Notes: generated by a model not told the origin, from the letters alone. A stretch of 64,000 nucleotides of DNA from Nocardiopsis endophytica (GCF_027706725.1 NZ_JAQFWQ010000028.1:1-64000), one strand, 5' to 3'; shown: positions 16,210 to 24,788, counted from the first letter of the stretch. Translations and numbers: made by a program.

Positions 16210-17220
16210 TCACGCAGAGCGGGTCCGGAAGCGCTGCCGGTAGGCGTGCGGGGTGGTGCCCAGGCGGCGCCGGAAGGACCGGACCAGGGTGTCGACGCTG
16301 CCGAATCCGCAGCCGGAGGCGATGCGCTCCAGCGTGTCCTCGCTCGTCTCCAGCCGGATACGGGCCTGTTCGAGGCGGGCCGACTCGACGTAGGCGGCGG
16401 GGGTCGTCCCCAGCTCGGCCTTGAAGATGCGGGCGAGCTGGCGTTCGCCGACGTGCGCCACCTCGGCGAGGTGGGCGGCGCTCAGGTCCCCGTCGAGGTG
16501 GTGCTGGACGTAGAGGCGCAGCTCCTCGATGCGGCGCGTGGCCGAGACGGGTTCGAGCGGGACGCTGAACTGGCTCTGACCGCCGGGCCGCTTGAGGTAC
16601 ATCACCAGTTGCCGGGCGACGCGCAGCGCCACCTGCTCCCCGAAGTCCTCGGTCACCAGCGCCAGCGCCAGATCCAGGCCGGAGCTGATCCCGGCCCCGG
16701 TCCACACGTCGCCGTCCCGGATGAAGATCGGGTCCGCGTCGACGTGGACCTCGGGGTGCTCCTCGGCGAGCTGGGGCGCGGTCGTCCAGTGCGTGGTGGC
16801 GCGCTTGCCGTCGAGCAGTCCGGCCGCCGCCAGCAGGTGCGCGCCGACGCAGACGGAGGCGGTCCGGCGGGACCGCCCGGACAGCTCGCCCACCAGCTCC
16901 ACCAGGTACGGGTCGGCCAGCGCGCGCAGCCGCCCCGTCCCGTCCTGCTCCACCGCGCCCGGCACCAGCAGGGTGTCGATGCGGCGCCCGGCGAGCGCGT
17001 CGAAGGTGACGTCGGGCAGCACCCGCACCCCGGCCATGGTCACCACCGGGTCCAGTGTCCGCGCCGCGAGCAGGACGTCGTACCCCAGCGTGCCGGAGCT
17101 CTCCCGCCGGACCAGGGCGAACACCTCGGACGGGCCGGTGACGTCCAGCAGGTCCACACCCTCGAACACGACGATGACGACGAGGGGGCGTTCGGCGGGG
17201 GCGGTGTCCTCGGTCTCCAC
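16210..17220 (-). CDS. GlxA-family regulator (DJ-1/PfpI + AraC HTH)
   Basis: The GTG at 17220 is chosen because it follows TTGGAGG at ideal spacing; the frame runs 29 codons further upstream without a ribosome site. In this 336-residue protein residues about 10-175 are a DJ-1/PfpI domain (VVIVVFEGVDLLDVTGPSEV, SVCVGAHLLAAAGLLDGKRA), with the nucleophile Cys in SVCVG. The C-terminal 100 residues carry the AraC double HTH (LSAAHLAEVAHVGERQLARI, EDTLERIASGCGFGSVDTLV). Divergent from an isochorismatase-family hydrolase, it likely regulates that gene. Confidence 0.91.
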   Translation of the reverse strand: METEDTAPAERPLVVIVVFEGVDLLDVTGPSEVFALVRRESSGTLGYDVLLAARTLDPVVTMAGVRVLPDVTFDALAGRRIDTLLVPGAVEQDGTGRLRALADPYLVELVGELSGRSRRTASVCVGAHLLAAAGLLDGKRATTHWTTAPQLAEEHPEVHVDADPIFIRDGDVWTGAGISSGLDLALALVTEDFGEQVALRVARQLVMYLKRPGGQSQFSVPLEPVSATRRIEELRLYVQHHLDGDLSAAHLAEVAHVGERQLARIFKAELGTTPAAYVESARLEQARIRLETSEDTLERIASGCGFGSVDTLVRSFRRRLGTTPHAYRQRFRTRSA

Positions 17221-17432
17221 TGGGCCTCCAAGGGGTGGGCCGATGGCGGTGTCCGGTGCGGATGCCCGGTGCGGATGCCCCGGGGCGCGATGTCCGGATC
17301 TGCGCATCAGGTGTCATTGCCGACACCCGGCGCCCCACACTAGCTTCTTCACGTGACCCGGAGGGCGCCCGGCCCCGACCGGCCCCCTCCCCCTTCCAAC
17401 AGTTCCGACCACTGACGACGAGGTGCTCCGCC

Positions 17433-18023
17433 ATGCCTTCGACCACCCTGCGCGCCGTGAACGGACTGGACGCGTCCCCCGCCACGCTCGACGACGCGGT
17501 CCTGGTCCTGATCGACTACCAGAACACCTACACGACCGGCGTCATGGAGCTGGAGGGGTGGCGCCCCGCGCTCGACGCCGCCGCCGGCCTGCTCGCCCGC
17601 GCCCGGGAGGCCGGGACCCCGGTCGTCCACGTCCAGCACGACGGCGGCGAGGGGAGCCCTTACGACATCCGGGCGGAGATCGGCGCCGTCCACCCGAGCG
17701 TCGCCCCGGTGGAGGGTGAGCCGGTCGTGGTGAAGAACGCCCCCAACTCCTTCGTCGGCACCGACCTGGAGGAGCGGGTGCGGGCCACGGGGCGGCGGAA
17801 CATCATCGTCATCGGCTTCATGTCGCACATGTGCGTGACCTACACGTCCGAGGGCGCCTTCCTGCGCGGCTTCACCCCCACCGTCGTCGCCGAGGCCTGC
17901 GCCACCCGCGCGCTTCCGTCCGTCACGGGCGGTGTCACCGCCGAGCAGCTGCACGCCTCCGCCATGGCCGGGATCGCCGACCTCTACGGGGTCGTCGTCG
18001 CGGGCGCCGGCGACGTGAAGTGA
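17433..18023 (+). CDS. Isochorismatase-family cysteine hydrolase
   Basis: The 196-residue protein has the alpha/beta hydrolase-like isochorismatase/nicotinamidase fold. The catalytic triad is visible: Asp in LVLIDYQNTY, Lys in VVVKNAPNSFVGTDL and Cys in IVIGFMSHMCVTYTSEGAFL, with the cis-peptide region just before the Cys. Members cleave isochorismate, nicotinamide, N-carbamoyl compounds or related amides; sequence alone does not settle the substrate. The partner gene on the other strand is a GlxA-type regulator, an arrangement seen for inducible amide or ureide use. Confidence 0.9.
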   Translation: MPSTTLRAVNGLDASPATLDDAVLVLIDYQNTYTTGVMELEGWRPALDAAAGLLARAREAGTPVVHVQHDGGEGSPYDIRAEIGAVHPSVAPVEGEPVVVKNAPNSFVGTDLEERVRATGRRNIIVIGFMSHMCVTYTSEGAFLRGFTPTVVAEACATRALPSVTGGVTAEQLHASAMAGIADLYGVVVAGAGDVK

Positions 18024-18068
18024 CCGGCCGCCGCCCTCCCTCCGCGGCCCGCCCCCGACCCCGGCGCC

Positions 18069-18857
18069 TCAGAGCTGGCGCAGGGCGCCGCCGTCAATCG
18101 CCCACTCCGCGCCGGTGACCTGGCGCGCCTTCGGCGAGAGCAGGTAGGCGATCACCTCGGCGACGTCCTCGGGGGCGCCGATCCTGCCGGTGGGCAGCCG
18201 CCGCTCCTCGCGGATGAACCGGTCGACCGCCGTGTCGGGGTCGGTGCCGAAGCGGTCGGCGAGCTGTTCGGCGAACCCGCCCGGCGCGTCGAACAGGGCC
18301 GTCCGGGTGGGGCCGGGGGAGACCGTGTTCGAGCGGATGCCGACCGGCCCGAGCTCGATCGCCAGGGACTTGGACAGCGACAGCAGCGCCGCCTTCGTCG
18401 CGGCGTACGGGGCCAGGATCGGGTCGGGCATGCGGCCCGCCTCGCTGCCCAGGTGGACGATGCTCCCGTCGGCCCCGCTGGCCTTCATGGCGGGCACGGC
18501 GGCCCGGACGAGCCGGACCGGGGCGAGCAGGTTGACCTCCAGCGCCGACCGCCACGCCCCGTCCTCGAAGTCCAGGGCCGAATCGTGGGTGGTGAACAGC
18601 GCGGCATTGTTCACCAGGCCGTCGACCCGCCCGAGGCGGTCGAGGGTCTCGGCGACCACGGCCTCGGCCGCCGCCGGGTCGGTCAGGTCGGCCGCGAGGA
18701 ACACGGCAGCGTCCGGGAGCAGCCCGGACTCCGGGTCCTTGCGGGCGACCGCCACGGGGCGCGCCCCCTCGTCGGCGAGGGTGCGGACGGTCTCCAGGCC
18801 GATTCCGCTGGTACCGCCGGTGACGATGACCGCCTTGCCGTCGAGCCGCAGGTCCAT
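18069..18857 (-). CDS. SDR-family NAD(P)-dependent oxidoreductase
   Basis: The 262-residue protein is a classical short-chain dehydrogenase: cofactor motif GGTSGIGLETV (TGxxxGIG), the NNA motif in VDGLVNNAALF, catalytic Ser in VHLGSEAGRM, and YAATKAALLSL (YxxxK). The C-terminus has GGALRQL, with the substrate loop near FDAPGGFAEQ. After the TGG motif the cofactor loop holds ARKD, suggesting NADP(H) preference. Substrate unknown. ATG at 18857 follows AAGGAGAG. A histidine phosphatase gene lies divergently upstream, with a 42-bp palindrome between them. Confidence 0.92.
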   Translation of the reverse strand: MDLRLDGKAVIVTGGTSGIGLETVRTLADEGARPVAVARKDPESGLLPDAAVFLAADLTDPAAAEAVVAETLDRLGRVDGLVNNAALFTTHDSALDFEDGAWRSALEVNLLAPVRLVRAAVPAMKASGADGSIVHLGSEAGRMPDPILAPYAATKAALLSLSKSLAIELGPVGIRSNTVSPGPTRTALFDAPGGFAEQLADRFGTDPDTAVDRFIREERRLPTGRIGAPEDVAEVIAYLLSPKARQVTGAEWAIDGGALRQL

Positions 18858-19042
18858 GGGGTCGCTCTCCTTCGGGTCGGGTGGTGGGGGCGGGGGCCGC
18901 GCCGAGGGCGGGCCTCACGGTGTGCGCCGCGGTGCCGGTCCAGCATCCGTCGGCGCCCTGAGGGCAGCCACCCCCTCGCTGTGGCTAGCACTCCCGGTGC
19001 CAGGCCCGGACGCCCGTCACGGGCGGGGTTTCCATTACTCCA

Positions 19043-19084
19043 TTCCAGATGCCATCATCATTGCGATGGTGATGGCATCTGGAA
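19043..19084. promoter_or_regulatory. 42-bp near-perfect palindrome overlapping the ribosome site of the next gene
   Basis: Two 21-bp halves (19043-19063 and 19064-19084) match in 19 of 21 positions; the outer 15 bp (TTCCAGATGCCATCA and its complement) are perfect and the two differences are G-T pairs in RNA. The right arm ends in GGAA, part of the GGAAGGAG ribosome site of the gene at 19094. It could be a DNA operator or an RNA hairpin hiding the start. Confidence 0.7.
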
Positions 19085-19093
19085 GGAGCGGCG

Positions 19094-19681
19094 ATGGCGG
19101 TGCGGCACCTGTACGTGGCGCGGCACGGAGCGGCGGATGCGTTCGGGGAGGTGACCGATGCCGGGCTGCGGCAGATGGGGCTCCTCGCCGAGCGGCTCGC
19201 GGCGCTGCCCGTCGACGCGGTCTGGCATTCGCCCCTGCCCCGGGCGGTGCGTTCGGCGAAGGTCGTCGGTGAGTGCCTGCCGGGCGTCCCCGTCCGGGAG
19301 GCGGAGGAGCTGATCGACCACGTTCCGCACGTGCCCGACGATCCGCCGCCGGGGTGGGCGGGGTTCTTCGACGGGTTCGACCCCGCGGAGGCGGCCGAGG
19401 GCGCGCGCCTGGCGGGCGCCCTCCTCGACCGGTTCGCCCGGCCCGCGGAGACGGAGACCCACGAGGTGCTGATCACCCACGGCTACCAGGTGGCCTGGCT
19501 GGTGCGGCACGCGATGGGCGCCCCGCCGGACCGGTGGCTGGGTCTGTCGTGCGGCAACGCGTCCCTCACCGCGATCGGCCACTACGGCGCCGGGCCGCCG
19601 TCGCTGGTGCTCTACAACGACATGGGACACCTCCCGCCCGACCTGCGCTGGACCGGCTTCGGCCCGGGCACGCGCCCCTGA
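19094..19681 (+). CDS. Histidine phosphatase-family protein (phosphoglycerate mutase-like)
   Basis: The 195-residue protein begins MAVRHLYVARHGAADAFGEV, with the RHG catalytic motif at residues 10-12, SPLPRAVRSAK (second Arg), and LITHGYQVAWLVRHAMG with the second catalytic His. These enzymes transfer phosphate through a phosphohistidine; substrates range from phosphosugars to small metabolites and nucleotides, and this one cannot be narrowed. The ATG follows GGAAGGAG, part of which lies in the right arm of a 42-bp palindrome, so translation or transcription is probably controlled there. A REP-like palindrome follows the gene. Confidence 0.88.
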   Translation: MAVRHLYVARHGAADAFGEVTDAGLRQMGLLAERLAALPVDAVWHSPLPRAVRSAKVVGECLPGVPVREAEELIDHVPHVPDDPPPGWAGFFDGFDPAEAAEGARLAGALLDRFARPAETETHEVLITHGYQVAWLVRHAMGAPPDRWLGLSCGNASLTAIGHYGAGPPSLVLYNDMGHLPPDLRWTGFGPGTRP

Positions 19682-19701
19682 GCACGCATGGACAGGCGGG
19701 T

Positions 19702-19778
19702 GTGCTCGGCGTTGATCTCGGGAGAAACGACGCTTCCGGGCCGCTTTTAGGGGCGCATTTCCCGAGATCAACGCCGCG
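19702..19778. repeat. Dispersed palindromic repeat, copy A
   Basis: Terminal arms GGCGTTGATCTCGGG (19708-19722) and CCCGAGATCAACGCC (19761-19775) flank an AAACGACGCT block and a GGGCCGCTTTTAGGGGCGC core. Reverse complement of copy B matches it over about 75 bp with three differences. It lies between convergent genes. Confidence 0.85.
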
Positions 19779-19801
19779 GGGGCGGCGGACGCGGCGGGTC
19801 T

Positions 19802-20602
19802 TCAGGTCGATACGTCGACGTAGCGCTGTGCCACCTGGCACCTGAACGGGTCGCCGCCGGTGTAGATCTCGCGCGGCGACCCCGATGGGCGGCATGTCCC
19901 GCGTGCGGCGGCGTCCCGCACCGCGTCGAAGGAGCGCAGGATCGTGGGGAACTGGACCTCGCCGAACGGAACGTCGGTCAAGAACTCCGTTCCCTCGGGC
20001 TCGGTGCCGTCGGCCGCACCGCTGTCGGTGACGGGCACGCGGACCTCGATCGGCCCGTCCGACTCCCAGCTCACCTCGCCGTGGTAGACGACGATGAGCG
20101 GCTGGGCGGGGTCGAGGGCCGCGCCGGCGCGTTGGACGAGCGCGGCTGCGGCGCGCTCGATGTGCGAGGGGAGGTCGGCGGCGGTCGTCCGCAGCGTGCG
20201 TGACAGGAACGCCCGGGGTCTCGCCTCTCGGCTGCGCACGGTGGGCGCGTTCTCGGGCGGCCGTGCTTCGGAGAGGCCGCTCGCCAGGCCGTCGAGCAGG
20301 GCGACGGCGCGTTCGTGCGCCCGGACGGTCTCCACCCGGTACGCCTCGATCAGGGCGCGCCGCCGTTCCCCCGTGGCGTCGAGCACCGCGCCGATCCGCT
20401 CCAGCGGCATTCCGACGCGGCGCAGCAGCGCGATCGTCCGCGCCCGTTCCGCCTGGGAGGGCCGGTAGTAGCGGTAGCCCGTGTAGTCGTCGACGAGGTC
20501 CGGCAGGAGGAGCCCCCGCCGCTCGTATATGCGCAGCGCCTTCGGCGAGAGCCAGGTGAGGCGGCTGAACTCCCCGATCGACAGCCTGGCGGTCCTGGTC
20601 AC
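19802..20602 (-). CDS. MerR-family regulator with GyrI-like effector domain
   Basis: The start is GTG at 20602 (VTRTARLSIGEFSRL), overlapping the upstream stop as GTGA; the frame upstream is not credible. Residues 6-75 are the MerR winged HTH (SIGEFSRLTWLSPKALRIYE, YTGYRYYRPSQAERARTIAL), followed by a dimerisation helix and a GyrI/BmrR-type effector domain from about residue 130 (PLIVVYHGEVSWESDGPIEV, VQFPTILRSFDAVRDA). BmrR-like proteins bind diverse cationic drugs and twist the promoter to activate it. It is translationally coupled to a second GyrI-like gene. Confidence 0.9.
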   Translation of the reverse strand: MTRTARLSIGEFSRLTWLSPKALRIYERRGLLLPDLVDDYTGYRYYRPSQAERARTIALLRRVGMPLERIGAVLDATGERRRALIEAYRVETVRAHERAVALLDGLASGLSEARPPENAPTVRSREARPRAFLSRTLRTTAADLPSHIERAAAALVQRAGAALDPAQPLIVVYHGEVSWESDGPIEVRVPVTDSGAADGTEPEGTEFLTDVPFGEVQFPTILRSFDAVRDAAARGTCRPSGSPREIYTGGDPFRCQVAQRYVDVST

Positions 20603-21090
20603 TTCAGCAAGTATGCGACTTCGATCGCCCACTTGGTGCGGTCGGGCTCGGTCTGCGGGTCGGTGAGGAACTGCTCGGTGCGCGCCCGCCAGTGGATCCC
20701 GTCCGCCCGCTCCTCGATCGCCGGTTCCAGCCCCTGCAGGGCGGCCCACCGCCACATCTCGCCGTGCACCCCCTTCAGGGCGTCCGGGCCGCCCTCCGGG
20801 CGGGTGACCAGGTAGCGGCCGGCGGGGAGGGCGCCGGTCTTGAAGCCCTCACCGATCTCGATGCGGGCGGCCACCGGAACCGACACGGTCACGTCCATCG
20901 GATCGGCCGCGGTCCGCATGCGGTGGTACTGGTAGACCGGTCCGCCCTCGGGGATCCCCCCGGCCGCGGCGAGCGCGGCGTAGATCCGCGGAACGTGCGC
21001 GTTCACGCGGTCCCAGTGGGCGAGTTCGCCGGTCGTGGACACGCCCACCCAGGGGCGCTCGGCGCGCTCTTCGACGGTGAATTCGGTCAT
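20599..21090 (-). CDS. GyrI-like/SOUL-type small-molecule binding protein
   Basis: ATG at 21090 follows GAGGACGA. The 163-residue protein (MTEFTVEERAERPWVGVSTT) resembles the stand-alone effector-binding (GyrI/AraC_E_bind) domain: RPWVGVSTTGEL, GPVYQYHRM, VTVSVPVAARIEIGEGFKTG, LPAGRYLVTRPEGGPDAL and WRWAALQGLEPA. It overlaps the downstream MerR regulator by four bases (GTGA), so the pair is made together. It could be a ligand sponge or hydrolase for the compounds that the MerR protein senses; that link is inference from operon structure and shared domain type. Confidence 0.82.
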   Translation of the reverse strand: MTEFTVEERAERPWVGVSTTGELAHWDRVNAHVPRIYAALAAAGGIPEGGPVYQYHRMRTAADPMDVTVSVPVAARIEIGEGFKTGALPAGRYLVTRPEGGPDALKGVHGEMWRWAALQGLEPAIEERADGIHWRARTEQFLTDPQTEPDRTKWAIEVAYLLK

Positions 21091-21198
21091 CGGTCGTCCT
21101 CGTGGTCGCCACCCGGCTCTCGGATGGGCCGGAACCGATCCCACTGTCTTCCCCAGGGGCAGAGTCAACCCTCGGCAGCGCCGACGGCGTCCGGCCCA

Positions 21199-22830
21199 TC
21201 AGCCCCGGCTTCGGCGCACGGCCGCCTGCGCGGCCCGCAGGCGGGGCTCCTCGTCGTCGGCGGGCGGCCCGTCCGACACGTCGTCCGCCCATGCGAGCAG
21301 GGTGCGCAGGTGGGCGTCGGCGGTGTCCGTCGTCGTCGCCGGGTCACCGAGCACCAGCTCTCCCCCGGCGCCGTCGACCGCCACCACGTCCCCCTCGGCG
21401 AGGGTCCTCCCGCCCGCGCGGACCGTCGCCGCCGCGGCGTCGACCTCCAGCCCGGCGATGCCGACGGCCGCGGGCCTGCCCATCGACCGGGCCACGACCG
21501 CCGCATGGCTGGCGGCGCCGCCCCGCGCCGTGGCGATCCCCGCCGCCGCGGCCAGCCCCCGCACGTCGTCGGGCGAGGTCTCGGGGCGGACGAGGACGAC
21601 CGGGCCGTCGGCCGCCATGCGCACCGCCGCCTCGCTCGTCGTGGCGAGCCGGCCGACGGCCACACCCGGGCACGCGCCCACGCCCCGCCCGACGACGTCG
21701 GCCTGCGCCCCGGCGGTGATGCGCGGTGCCCGGACGTTCCGGATCCCCTGCGGCGGGACGCGGAGCAGCGCCTCCTCCCGCGTGATCACCCCCGCCTCGG
21801 CGAGGTCCACCGCGACGCGCACCCCCGCGGCGCCGGTGAAGCGGCCGGGACGGGCCTGGAGCAGCCACAGTCCGCCCGACTCGAAGGTGAACTCCACGTA
21901 GCAGGCGTCGCGGAAGTGCCCCTCGGCGCGGGCCAGGGCCCCGCCGAGCGCGTCGGCCACCGAGGGCTCCCGGGAGCGGAGCTCGTGCAGGGGCAGGGAC
22001 GGTTCCCGGCCGGACACCACGTCCTCACCCTGGCGGGCGAACAGGACGTCGCCGGAAGGGGCGTTCTCCCCGGTGCCGGGGTCGCGGCTGAACGCGACCC
22101 CCGTGCCGCTGCGGCCGTCGCGGTTGCCGAACACCATCGCCTGCACGACGACGGCGGTGCCCAGGTCGTGCGGGATGCCGTTCAGCTCGCGGTAGGTCCG
22201 GGCGCGCGGCGCGTCCCAGGAGGAGAAGACGGCCTCCACGGCCGTCTCCAGCTGTTCGGCCGCGTCGTCGGGGAAGGGGCGGCCGTGCCGCCGCTCGATC
22301 CTCTCCTCGGCGGCGGCGATCGCGGCGCGCAGCCGGTCGGTGTCCCCGACTCCGGGGTTCCCGTCGGCGTCCCCGGGGGCGGCGGCGTCCGCGGGGACCC
22401 CCGGGAGCGCGGCGGCGAAGCCGGTCAGCAGCCGCAGCCGGGATTCCAGCGCGAACCGCGCGTCCCCGGTCTCGGCGGCCAGCGCGGCGGTGGCCCGGGA
22501 GGTCAGCCCCAGGTCGAGCACGGTGCTCATCATCCCGGGCATCGACACCCCCGCCCCGGAGCGGACCGAGACGGCCAGCGGCGCGTGTTCACCGCCGAAC
22601 CGCCGCCCGGTCGCGGCCTCCAGCCCGCGCACGGCGCCGGCCAGTTCTTCGCGGAGCCCGTCGGGCGGCCGCCCCTCGCTCAGGAAGCGCCGGCACGCCT
22701 CGGTGGTGACGACGAACGCGGGCGGGACCGGGAGGCCGAGGCGGTGGAGGGCCACCAGGCCGTGCGCCTTGGCGCCCAGGGCGTCGGCGCCCTCGTCGAG
22801 GTCCGCGGACAGCGGGCGGATCCACCTCAT
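21199..22830 (-). CDS. PPDK-like protein lacking the C-terminal PEP/pyruvate barrel
   Basis: The ATG at 22830 overlaps the stop of the upstream gene (ATGA). The 543 residues cover the ATP-grasp/nucleotide domain (GAKAHGLVALHRLGLPVPPA, VSVRSGAGVSMPGMMSTVLD, GTGVAFSRDPGTGENAPSGD) and the swivelling phosphohistidine domain (TARGGAASHAAVVARSMGRP), and then end. Full pyruvate phosphate dikinase is near 870 residues and finishes with a TIM-barrel that binds PEP/pyruvate; that barrel is missing. A similar short PpdK is annotated in Mycobacterium tuberculosis (Rv1127c, from memory). It cannot do the whole PPDK reaction alone; it may phosphorylate another acceptor. Confidence 0.87.
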   Translation of the reverse strand: MRWIRPLSADLDEGADALGAKAHGLVALHRLGLPVPPAFVVTTEACRRFLSEGRPPDGLREELAGAVRGLEAATGRRFGGEHAPLAVSVRSGAGVSMPGMMSTVLDLGLTSRATAALAAETGDARFALESRLRLLTGFAAALPGVPADAAAPGDADGNPGVGDTDRLRAAIAAAEERIERRHGRPFPDDAAEQLETAVEAVFSSWDAPRARTYRELNGIPHDLGTAVVVQAMVFGNRDGRSGTGVAFSRDPGTGENAPSGDVLFARQGEDVVSGREPSLPLHELRSREPSVADALGGALARAEGHFRDACYVEFTFESGGLWLLQARPGRFTGAAGVRVAVDLAEAGVITREEALLRVPPQGIRNVRAPRITAGAQADVVGRGVGACPGVAVGRLATTSEAAVRMAADGPVVLVRPETSPDDVRGLAAAAGIATARGGAASHAAVVARSMGRPAAVGIAGLEVDAAAATVRAGGRTLAEGDVVAVDGAGGELVLGDPATTTDTADAHLRTLLAWADDVSDGPPADDEEPRLRAAQAAVRRSRG

Positions 22831-23480
22831 CGCGGGATCCCGAGGGTGGCGAGGAGGTCCTCGTGGAGCTCGGCCCACACGGTGTGGAACGAGGCGGTGT
22901 GGTCGGCCACGTACTCCGTCGCCCCGGCGCGGGCCCGGTCGAGGGCGTCGGTGAGGCGCACCCGGTAGCGGTCGAAGCGGGGAAGCGCCGCGGCCAGCTC
23001 GCTGTAGACGGGGGCGGCGCGCCGGTGCAGGTCGGCGAAGCGGTCCAGCACGCGGGCGTCGTAGTCGGGGTCGCTGTGGTCGTTGACGGCCGGTGTCCCG
23101 TCGACGGGCTTGAGCTGCCAGGCGGTGCACAGGTCGAGGAGCTCGGGGTTGAGCTCCAGGAAGCGCTCGAACGCCGCCGCCACGGCGTCGCGGGCGCCGG
23201 ACTCCTCCAGGCGGCGGGCGGTCCGCTCGGCGTGGGCGGCGCGTCCGGCGTCCGTTAGGCCCCACCCGGGAAAGGGCGCGGGGTGGCGGGTGACCAGCCC
23301 GTCGACCGCGAGGTCGATCAGCGCGGACTCGGCCTCGGGAGCGGTGAGGCCGACGGCCTCGGCGACGCGGCCGGTGTCGGCGTGCCCACCGCAGCGCAGT
23401 GTGTGGAGCACCGCCAGGCCGTGGTCGGCGTCGGCGTCGGGGCCGGGGGCGGCGTCAGGGGCGGGCGGAGGCGGGGTCAT
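22827..23480 (-). CDS. Winged-HTH-like partner of the PPDK-like protein
   Basis: The 217-residue protein starts at ATG 23480 with a GTGAGGACGC site. Residues 20-90 look like a MarR-type winged helix (LAVLHTLRCGGHADTGRVAE, AVGLTAPEAESALIDLAVDG, LVTRHPAPFPGWGLTDAGR). The remaining helical domain (FLELNPELLDLCTAWQLKP, DRFADLHRRAAPVYSELAAA, RLTDALDRARAGATEYVAD) belongs to no family I can name. It overlaps the PPDK-like gene by four bases, and in M. tuberculosis the corresponding gene pair is also adjacent (from memory). It could be a dedicated acceptor, inhibitor or regulator of that enzyme. Confidence 0.75.
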   Translation of the reverse strand: MTPPPPAPDAAPGPDADADHGLAVLHTLRCGGHADTGRVAEAVGLTAPEAESALIDLAVDGLVTRHPAPFPGWGLTDAGRAAHAERTARRLEESGARDAVAAAFERFLELNPELLDLCTAWQLKPVDGTPAVNDHSDPDYDARVLDRFADLHRRAAPVYSELAAALPRFDRYRVRLTDALDRARAGATEYVADHTASFHTVWAELHEDLLATLGIPR

Positions 23481-23663
23481 GCGTCCTCACCTTTCTTCCG
23501 GGGGGGTGGTTTCGGTCCGGCAGTGCCCGTGCCGGTCTCGGGGAGGCGGGAAGGTCGGGGACGGCCGCCGGGGCGGCGCGATCGGCACGGTGCCGGGCCG
23601 GGTCCGGCTCGGGCTCGCAGCCGTGAGCGGCGCCGCACTCTTCTTCGTCGTGGCCTGACGGTG

Positions 23664-24788
23664 TCATCGGGGTGCGTCCCCACCGGAGGTGGTCGTGTGC
23701 CCGGCGGAGTCGGCGGCCCCGGCCGCCGCCGCTGCGTGGGCGGCTCCCCTGCCCTGTGCCCGGGCGGTGATCCGCCCCTGTCCGATCCGGACGGCGGCCT
23801 CGGTCCGATCGTCGGCCCCGGGCAGGCCGAGCGCCGCGGCCACCGCACCGGTGTCGTCGATGACCAGCCGCAGGCCGTCCCATGCCCGCGCCGGGAACAC
23901 CCGCCGCAGACACGCGACCAGGTCGGCGACGCGCAACCGGACGAGGGCCCCGGTCTCGGCCGGGTCCCCGGTGGCGACGGCGACCGTGACCTGCTCCCCC
24001 GGCGGCGCCGCGCGTACGGCCTCCTCGGCGGCGGCGAGGCGGTGGGCGCCCAGGACGGCGACCACGCCGTCGGCGCCGAGGTCGACCGGTGCGCCGCCGA
24101 TCACGTCCACCGGTCCGGCCGGCGGGGACCAGGGTTCCCGGACGGCCGCGGCGGGCGGGACGTAGGGCAGGTGCGCGGGCGCCCAGGTGTCGGCGAGGTC
24201 GAGGTACGCGAGGTGTTCGCAGGCGCGGATCCGGTCGAAGGGGTCGCCGGAGCCGGGGGCGCTCTCGGCGAGCGCCCCGCATCCCGCCAGCAGCGTCAGC
24301 ACTACTTCGGCGAGGCGGACGCGGCGCTCGGCGTGCGGCTCGCAGGACTCCAGCCCGATGGCCAGCAGGAGGGCCTCCAAGTGGGCGGTCTGGGCGAGCA
24401 CCGCCCGGTCGTGGTCGCGGTCGGCGGCGCCGGTCAGGGAGCGCAGCGACAGCCGGCCCCCGGCGGCGGGGTCGTCGGCGAGGGGGATGCGCTCCAGCCA
24501 GGCGCGGGCGAGGGCGCCGAGCGCCTCGGCCGCCGTCCCGGGGGAGTCGGCCGGTGCGGGGGCGCCGCCGGAGCCCCCGCTTTCGACCAGGTCGACCAGC
24601 ACCGCCAGATACAGGGCCCGCTTGCTCGGGAAGTTGGAGTAGACGGCGCCCCGGGTCAGCTCCGCCCGTTCGGCGATCCGGTCGACCTTGGCCGGGGCGT
24701 AGCCGTGCTCGGTGAACTCCGCCCGGGCCGCCGCCAGCACCGATGCGCGTGTGCGGGCCTGCTGCTGGACCCGTGTCAGCCGGACCAT
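23664..24788 (-). CDS. TetR-family regulator with an extra C-terminal domain
   Basis: ATG at 24788 (MVRLTRVQQQARTRASVLAA) is preferred over an upstream in-frame ATG. Residues 10-60 form the TetR HTH (FTEHGYAPAKVDRIAERAEL, TRGAVYSNFPSKRALY), followed by a ligand domain to about residue 205. The extra 150-170 residues are unusual: DVIGGAPVDLGADGVVAVLG, VTVAVATGDPAETGALVRLR, LRLVIDDTGAVAAALGLPGA and AVRIGQGRITARAQGRG. The order, strand-helix-strand then VxDxxGxVAxALGL, resembles a thioredoxin/redoxin-fold tail without its catalytic Cys pair. At 374 residues it is about twice the family norm. Target unknown. Confidence 0.82.
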   Translation of the reverse strand: MVRLTRVQQQARTRASVLAAARAEFTEHGYAPAKVDRIAERAELTRGAVYSNFPSKRALYLAVLVDLVESGGSGGAPAPADSPGTAAEALGALARAWLERIPLADDPAAGGRLSLRSLTGAADRDHDRAVLAQTAHLEALLLAIGLESCEPHAERRVRLAEVVLTLLAGCGALAESAPGSGDPFDRIRACEHLAYLDLADTWAPAHLPYVPPAAAVREPWSPPAGPVDVIGGAPVDLGADGVVAVLGAHRLAAAEEAVRAAPPGEQVTVAVATGDPAETGALVRLRVADLVACLRRVFPARAWDGLRLVIDDTGAVAAALGLPGADDRTEAAVRIGQGRITARAQGRGAAHAAAAAGAADSAGHTTTSGGDAPR

